DNA from: Candidatus Rifleibacteriota bacterium
GTDB taxonomy: Bacteria; Riflebacteria; Ozemobacteria; Ozemobacterales; Ozemobacteraceae
Direction of reading: 5' to 3'
DNA: 9,893 nt
Assembly: GCA_029564115.1 (NCBI GenBank)
Contig: JAKQQP010000570.1
Span: 1-9,893, forward strand
Shown here in pieces: positions 6,397 through 9,893 of this stretch. The notes beneath the pieces are model-generated. The model worked only from the letters and a program-made list of their open reading frames with translations. It was not told the origin of the DNA and searched no databases. The first letter of the stretch is position 1. Each line of letters begins with the position of its first letter. Both the position numbers and the translations under genes were made by a program.

Positions 6397-6556
6397 GTAC
6401 AGGCGTTTCCTGAAACAACTGCTGCATGCTCTCACCGAAGTTATCTGCGACGGCCAGGCTGACAGCAATCCCCCCAATAATGATCCCGGATACCAGGACT
6501 CTAAAAAGTTCATACGGAAATCTGATCCTGTCGGGCAGGAGGATTCAAATGTTTAA
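6377..6556 (+). CDS. Unknown 59-residue protein, second gene of the cassette
   Basis: A 59-residue protein with no recognised family. Residues 1-25 (MESLQPKYRRFLKQLLHALT and on) form a basic amphipathic helix; the rest is polar and probably disordered (DSNPPNNDPGYQD..., SDPVGQEDSNV). The ATG at 6377 is chosen over in-frame starts further upstream because it follows an AAAGGA sequence at workable distance and fits the cassette's overlap pattern: 20 bases into the end of the first gene, with its own end 8 bases into the third gene. The earlier in-frame ATG (6299) would duplicate coding of the first gene and has no ribosome site. It could be a small accessory or regulatory subunit. Confidence 0.62.
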   Translation: MESLQPKYRRFLKQLLHALTEVICDGQADSNPPNNDPGYQDSKKFIRKSDPVGQEDSNV

Positions 6557-7049
6557 AACTGGTCTTAATGCGACTCTACCAGCAGGAGCTGGTGAATTGC
6601 TCTGGTCAATATTGCCAGCGATCGGCATTGTGCCTGTGGTTATTGAAGCGGTCAAACTACAGATGGAAAGCCTGGAACTGCATCGGCAAAGAAAGCGCAT
6701 ATTAAATGAAAGCAGGCGGCAAGGCAATGAGATGGCAAGAGCCTCCAGGCTGGCTGTTCTCAGAATTGAGAAACGAGCAGCTCAGATCGGGCAAAGGTTT
6801 ATTCAGATCAGACAGTTTCTGGTAGAAAACAATCAGAACCGGCTACAGTTGCTGGAACTGATTGATCGGGCCTGCAGAAGCCTGCGGTCAGTTCAATCAC
6901 CTGCCCAGCGAAAGCAGCTTCGGCAGGTGATTGAAGTATCGTCCAAGCTTTTCAGAGAAAAGTCGGTTTCTGCGGCCAGAATGTTCAATGTGCTAATCGA
7001 TAACCGCTTATCTGACATGAGGCAGGAGGCTTTATGGTTACAGCTCTGA
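6549..7049 (+). CDS. Unknown membrane-associated helical protein, third gene of the cassette
   Basis: The predicted protein has 166 residues and no family I recognise. Residues 13-35 (AGAGELLWSILPAIGIVPVV) are hydrophobic enough for one membrane pass. From residue 36 on it is almost entirely helical and rich in Gln, Arg and Glu, with long coiled-coil-like runs (EAVKLQMESLELHRQRKRIL, RFIQIRQFLVENNQNRLQLL), a break at SVQSPAQRK (114-122), and another helix pair. ATG 6549 is preferred to the longer frame from 6426 because AGGAGG (6537-6542) lies six bases before it. It overlaps the second gene by 8 bases and the fourth by 16. The hydrophobic segment resembles that of gene one, and the C-terminal helix-break-helix resembles gene four. 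Confidence 0.8.
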   Translation: MFKTGLNATLPAGAGELLWSILPAIGIVPVVIEAVKLQMESLELHRQRKRILNESRRQGNEMARASRLAVLRIEKRAAQIGQRFIQIRQFLVENNQNRLQLLELIDRACRSLRSVQSPAQRKQLRQVIEVSSKLFREKSVSAARMFNVLIDNRLSDMRQEALWLQL

Positions 7050-7573
7050 CATTCCTGGCACATCTGGGGCTCGCTGCCGCAGCATCTGTTCTTGGCAGTG
7101 TTGCCAGCAGATCATACAAGGAAGCAGTAAACAGACATTCAGACGCAATCTTAAAGTGTCGGGAAAGAATGGTTTCCAGAAAACAGCAGACCGATAATGC
7201 CGTGCGCTTTGCCGCTGCAAAAGCTGCCTATATCGAGTCCATAAAGGTTGCCAATACAACATGGGCTTTTTTAAAGCAGGAAAGAGAAAACCTGAAAATA
7301 CTTCGTTCCTGCATTCGCCGGCTTCTGAACGACATGGAACGCTGCCCTGCCGAAAATCGCGGGGCGCTGCTGGCATCTCTGGCCGAAGTGCAGAATACCG
7401 CCGGCCTTATAGCAGAAAACTCCGGCGCCCTGAAAGCGAAGGTAACCATGCTCAACCAGCAAACAGCAAGCCTGAGAGAGCAGTTCCCCCGATTCGGAGG
7501 CGCTGGAGTTCGCTATTATCAGCATCTGCAAGCTTTCCGGGAGACCCGGCTGCTTAAACGAGAAAATTTTTAA
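7034..7573 (+). CDS. Unknown membrane-associated helical protein, fourth gene of the cassette
   Basis: A 179-residue unrecognised protein. Residues 2-25 (VTALTFLAHLGLAAAASVLG) form a hydrophobic Ala/Leu-rich segment at the very N-terminus, either a membrane anchor or an uncleaved signal. Residues 26-150 are helical, with Arg/Lys/Glu/Gln-rich runs broken at RCPAENRG (103-110). The tail contains a Gly-rich loop and a Tyr pair (FGGAGVRYYQHL). AGGAGG at 7024-7029, within the end of gene three, lies four bases before the ATG, and the genes overlap by 16 bases, so they are coupled. Its stop shares bases with the stop of the opposing 397-residue gene, and an intrinsic terminator follows within that gene. 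The helix-break-helix around CPAENRGALLASLAE resembles SPAQRKQLRQVIE in gene three. Confidence 0.8.
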   Translation: MVTALTFLAHLGLAAAASVLGSVASRSYKEAVNRHSDAILKCRERMVSRKQQTDNAVRFAAAKAAYIESIKVANTTWAFLKQERENLKILRSCIRRLLNDMERCPAENRGALLASLAEVQNTAGLIAENSGALKAKVTMLNQQTASLREQFPRFGGAGVRYYQHLQAFRETRLLKRENF

Positions 7574-8763
7574 GTCGAAACGTGATTGCCTTTATTCAAG
7601 CCTTCAGGGCTTTTTTTACCCGCGATTTTTAGGCTGGTTGTAGCAGGCCCCCGGCACCCTTTTCGGGGACTCTCTTTTATCAAACCAAGTTTAAGCAGGC
7701 TGTTGACGGCTGACTGAAGCTGATACTTATCAACAGATCTCAATGCACTTTTCAATTCACGCAAAGTCATACCAGAAAGTCTTTTCTCCAGGAATTTGAG
7801 GAGCAGGCATTCTATCTGGCTCTGCTTAATCAGCCTTTTTACAGATCGAAACGGCACCTCCCAAACCTTCGCAAGCTTTATTAAACACTGATCGAGTAAT
7901 ACAGCATTCATACCTCTAGAACACAGCGCTTCGACGAACAAATCAGCTTCAACCGCGCCGGGCAATTTTTCCCAGGAGCATCGTTTTTTCATCAAAAGAT
8001 TCACACCCTCAGCCAAGCAATCAAAAGACTGCAGCCAAGACCCGAATTCGTCTGGGGTCCTTAATAAAGAAACCTTCGCCCCGGCCGCTAACAGCTGAGC
8101 TACCAGATAAAAAACTTTTCTACGGTCAAACCCTCTTGCCAGAATTGAAACATCTCGGCCCATAAAATTTATCGGAAGATCAGAAACCAGCTCGGTGTTT
8201 TTGAAATATGGCGACACAGCAAATGAATACTGACCGCCGGCCATAACTGCCATAGTGTAGAAAGGGTTGCTGGTAACAACCAGCGGGTAAATATGATGTC
8301 CGGCTATAAGACTGAACCGGCGGGCGAAGTAATATTCAAAGCTGAAGAGTTTCAGCATCTTTGAAGATACCTGATGATAATAGAGCATTTGCCCCGAAGC
8401 ATTGTAAACAGGGAACTGTATGTGCGGTTCGCCATTCATGATGGCAATCTCGCCGACATTCTGCGCAAGAAGATGCAAGTTAGCGCCAACCTCTCTCAGC
8501 TGGCTATTAACCTGATCTACAGACCAACCCCCGCCAGAGATGCCAAGCATATCGCGCTCAAGTTCGCCGGGCCTGAAGAGATGTCTCATTCGCTCACCCA
8601 GCATCAAAGACGGGTCTGCCTGCGTTTCTTCAGCCCTGGCTATAATTTCGTAATAGCCTGGAGCAGGGCCTGCGTGGAATTCCAGCAGTTCTGGTGCAAC
8701 ATTATTCACCAGAGATTGCAGATCAGCTTTTTCCTGCACAGATTTGTCTGTTAAATCGTCCAT
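7570..8763 (-). CDS. DnaG-like primase-core protein with degenerate TOPRIM and C-terminal winged helix
   Basis: A 397-residue protein that I read as a catalytically dead relative of bacterial primase. Residues 70-135 follow the N-terminal half of the DnaG core (LGISGGGWSVDQVNSQLREV, then IQFPVYNASGQMLYY, like DnaG's FPIRDKRGRVIGF). Residues 161-240 fit the TOPRIM fold: LVVTSNPFYTMAVMAGG aligns without gaps to DnaG's VVEGYMDVVALAQYG, and VSILARGFDRR to VICCYDGDRAG, ending LLRTPDEFGSWL like DnaG's PDGEDPDTL. All metal-binding acids are changed: Glu to Thr164, Asp to Phe168, and Asp-x-Asp to Arg210 and Phe212. There is no zinc finger. Residues 290-312 look like a helix-turn-helix and 318-380 like a winged helix. 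It may bind DNA or a primase without making primers. The family reading is by eye. The start (ATG 8763) has no ribosome site and a TATAAT six bases upstream. It converges on the four-gene cassette with overlapping stops. Confidence 0.8.
   Translation of the reverse strand: MDDLTDKSVQEKADLQSLVNNVAPELLEFHAGPAPGYYEIIARAEETQADPSLMLGERMRHLFRPGELERDMLGISGGGWSVDQVNSQLREVGANLHLLAQNVGEIAIMNGEPHIQFPVYNASGQMLYYHQVSSKMLKLFSFEYYFARRFSLIAGHHIYPLVVTSNPFYTMAVMAGGQYSFAVSPYFKNTELVSDLPINFMGRDVSILARGFDRRKVFYLVAQLLAAGAKVSLLRTPDEFGSWLQSFDCLAEGVNLLMKKRCSWEKLPGAVEADLFVEALCSRGMNAVLLDQCLIKLAKVWEVPFRSVKRLIKQSQIECLLLKFLEKRLSGMTLRELKSALRSVDKYQLQSAVNSLLKLGLIKESPRKGCRGPATTSLKIAGKKSPEGLNKGNHVST
7598..7617 (+). terminator. 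Intrinsic terminator of the four-gene cassette
   Basis: AAGCC (7598-7602), loop TTCAG, GGCTT (7608-7612) and a run of seven T residues (7611-7617) form a compact intrinsic terminator 25 bases after the last cassette stop. It lies inside the 3' end of the convergent minus-strand gene, whose C-terminal residues it therefore encodes. Confidence 0.8.
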
Positions 8764-8769
8764 GACAGC

Positions 8770-8775
8770 ATTATA
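8770..8775 (-). promoter_or_regulatory. -10 box almost abutting the start of the primase-like gene
   Basis: A perfect TATAAT on the minus strand (8775-8770) ends six bases before the ATG at 8763, so RNA would start at or next to the first codon, giving a leaderless message. No good -35 box is seen at 16-18 bases; no ribosome site precedes the ATG at normal spacing. Confidence 0.4.
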
Positions 8776-8823
8776 CCCGCCGACGATTTTGCGGCATATT
8801 TAGACGCGAGGCCGACTTAAATA

Positions 8824-8852
8824 TTGCCGTTTATTTCAGTTTATTGCATAAT
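8824..8852 (+). promoter_or_regulatory. Promoter of the DUF499 ATPase gene
   Basis: TTGCCG (8824-8829), a 17-base spacer and CATAAT (8847-8852) form a good sigma-70-like promoter. Transcription would begin near 8859, giving an untranslated leader of about 90 bases before the ATPase ATG. Confidence 0.58.
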
Positions 8853-8860
8853 GCTTTTCA

Positions 8861-8874
8861 AGATCCGGGGATCT
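8861..8874. repeat. Palindrome at the DUF499 transcription start
   Basis: AGATCC-GG-GGATCT is a perfect inverted repeat placed right at or just after the predicted transcription start. It could be an operator or a 5' hairpin in the message. A second imperfect hairpin, CCATGGC-A6-GCCAAGG in outline (8882-8903), follows. Confidence 0.5.
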
Positions 8875-8883
8875 CTTTCTTCC

Positions 8884-8955
8884 ATGGCAAAAAAAAGCCA
8901 AGGTGATAAGAGAATGGAAACAGAAAAGAGGCTATCAGTCAGGAGTGATTTATGA
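8884..8955 (+). CDS. Possible 23-residue leader peptide before DUF499 gene
   Basis: A short ORF (MAKKSQGDKRMETEKRLS...) of 23 very basic and polar residues ends with TGA at 8953-8955, overlapping the DUF499 ATG at 8952 as ATGA. Such an overlap suggests coupling, but the only purine-rich site before it (GGGGAT) is far from the ATG, and the main gene has its own AGGAG. It may be chance. Confidence 0.22.
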   Translation: MAKKSQGDKRMETEKRLSVRSDL

Positions 8956-9893
8956 AAACCATTCGCAGCTCATGCACACTACAACCTAACGCCCTCGAAA
9001 TTAACGTCGGCGACCAGATCGAAAAACTCGACGAGATAATCAACAATACTGACGGCAAAGAGTATTTCAACAAAACCTTCATTACCGAAGGCATGAAAAC
9101 CATGCTTACCAGAGGCATGGCCCGCCTGGCCGGCAAGTCGAACGATTCGATTTTTCATCTCAAACAGGCGATGGGCGGTGGTAAAACTCACCTGATGGTC
9201 GGCTTTGGTCTGCTGGCAAAAGATGCAACTCTGCGCTCTGCACTGATCGGCGAGATCCCTCACCAGAACGGCTTTGCCACGGCTAAAATTGCCGCTTTTA
9301 ACGGACGCAATAACCCCCACACTTATTTTTGGGGGGAAATTGCCCGCCAGCTCGGCAAAGAAGCCATGTTCAAAGAATTCTGGGAATCAGGCGCCAAAGC
9401 TCCAGACGAGCAGGCATGGGTAAAGCTTTTTTCTACTGATGAGCCAATTCTGATTCTTCTCGACGAAATACCACCATATTTTCATTACTACAGCACCCAG
9501 GTTCTCGGCCACGGCACTGTCGCAGACGTAGTTACCCGCGCCTTTGCCAATATGCTGACTGCTGCCCAGAAGAAGAAAAATATCTGTATTGTCGTGTCAG
9601 ACCTTGAAGCCGCTTATGACACTGGTGGCAAGCTGATTCAAAGAGCTCTCGATGACGCTACCCAGGAACTCGGCCGCGCCGAAATCAACATCACCCCGGT
9701 TAACCTTGAATCGAACGAAATCTACCAGATTTTGCGCAAACGCCTGTTTCAAAAGCTTCCTGACAAAAATGATATTGCCGAAATTGCCGAAGCTTTTACT
9801 GCCAGACTGGCCGAAGCCGCCAGAGCCAAAACGGTTGAACGCAGCGCCGAAGCACTTGCCAGCGAAATCGAAGCTACTTACCCGTTCCACCCG
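8952..9893 (+). CDS. DUF499-family AAA+ ATPase, N-terminal part (runs off the window)
   Basis: The first 314 residues of a large P-loop ATPase of the DUF499 (COG1483) family. Walker A is HLKQAMGGGKTHLM, with Lys78-Thr79 binding ATP phosphate; Walker B is ILILLDEIPPYF, with Asp171-Glu172 for magnesium and hydrolysis. Both have the exact family flavour, as does TYPFHP at 309-314. The family is usually around 1,000 residues, so about two thirds lie beyond the window. DUF499 proteins are often encoded with DUF1156-type adenine DNA methyltransferases and helicase or phospholipase D-like genes in predicted anti-phage defence islands; that partner would be expected downstream and is not visible here. 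The start is firm: AGGAG (8941-8945) lies six bases before the ATG, and a good promoter stands about 100 bases upstream. It is cytoplasmic, with no signal or membrane segment seen. Confidence 0.9.
   Translation, partial: MKTIRSSCTLQPNALEINVGDQIEKLDEIINNTDGKEYFNKTFITEGMKTMLTRGMARLAGKSNDSIFHLKQAMGGGKTHLMVGFGLLAKDATLRSALIGEIPHQNGFATAKIAAFNGRNNPHTYFWGEIARQLGKEAMFKEFWESGAKAPDEQAWVKLFSTDEPILILLDEIPPYFHYYSTQVLGHGTVADVVTRAFANMLTAAQKKKNICIVVSDLEAAYDTGGKLIQRALDDATQELGRAEINITPVNLESNEIYQILRKRLFQKLPDKNDIAEIAEAFTARLAEAARAKTVERSAEALASEIEATYPFHP

Overview
The window comes from a bacterium with a mid-range G+C content. It uses strong AGGAGG-type ribosome sites and standard stops (TAA and TGA both end real genes). 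The species cannot be read from the sequence. The gene set is that of a mobile or integrated element, not a housekeeping region: a phage/plasmid-type family A DNA polymerase tail, a winged-helix protein, a phage-type recombination set (DUF932 protein, ERF single-strand annealing protein, Cas4-like Fe-S nuclease), a secreted ankyrin-repeat protein, unrecognised genes, and the start of a DUF499 AAA+ ATPase of the kind found in defence islands.

Layout, left to right. 1-843 (+): the C-terminal end of a PolA-type polymerase, with an in-frame TGA at the window's first codon, then a possible 26-residue linking ORF and a small winged-helix protein. 844-1176: a convergent gap of about 330 bases holding at most a tiny minus-strand ORF and a broken membrane-peptide frame. 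1177-2943 (-): a secreted ankyrin-repeat protein, A+T-richer than its neighbours, with its own promoter. 3085-5777 (-): the recombination operon DUF932 > ERF > nuclease, ended by a clear intrinsic terminator and carrying a second terminator-like hairpin just before erf. 5778-5985: a divergent control region with a striking inverted repeat. 5986-7573 (+): four overlapping small genes of unknown function, at least three of them hydrophobic-then-helical, ended by an intrinsic terminator. 7570-8763 (-): a 397-residue protein that I read as a DnaG-like primase core whose TOPRIM catalytic acids have all been replaced. 8764-9893 (+): a promoter and leader, then the first 314 residues of a DUF499 ATPase that runs off the window.

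How the genes may work together. The polymerase, annealing protein and nuclease fit replication and recombination of an integrated element; the ankyrin protein looks like cargo. The strongest candidates for something undescribed are the four-gene helical cassette and the convergent degenerate-primase gene, which sit between the recombination module and the presumptive defence gene. Family assignments rest on motifs recognised by eye; no database search was run.
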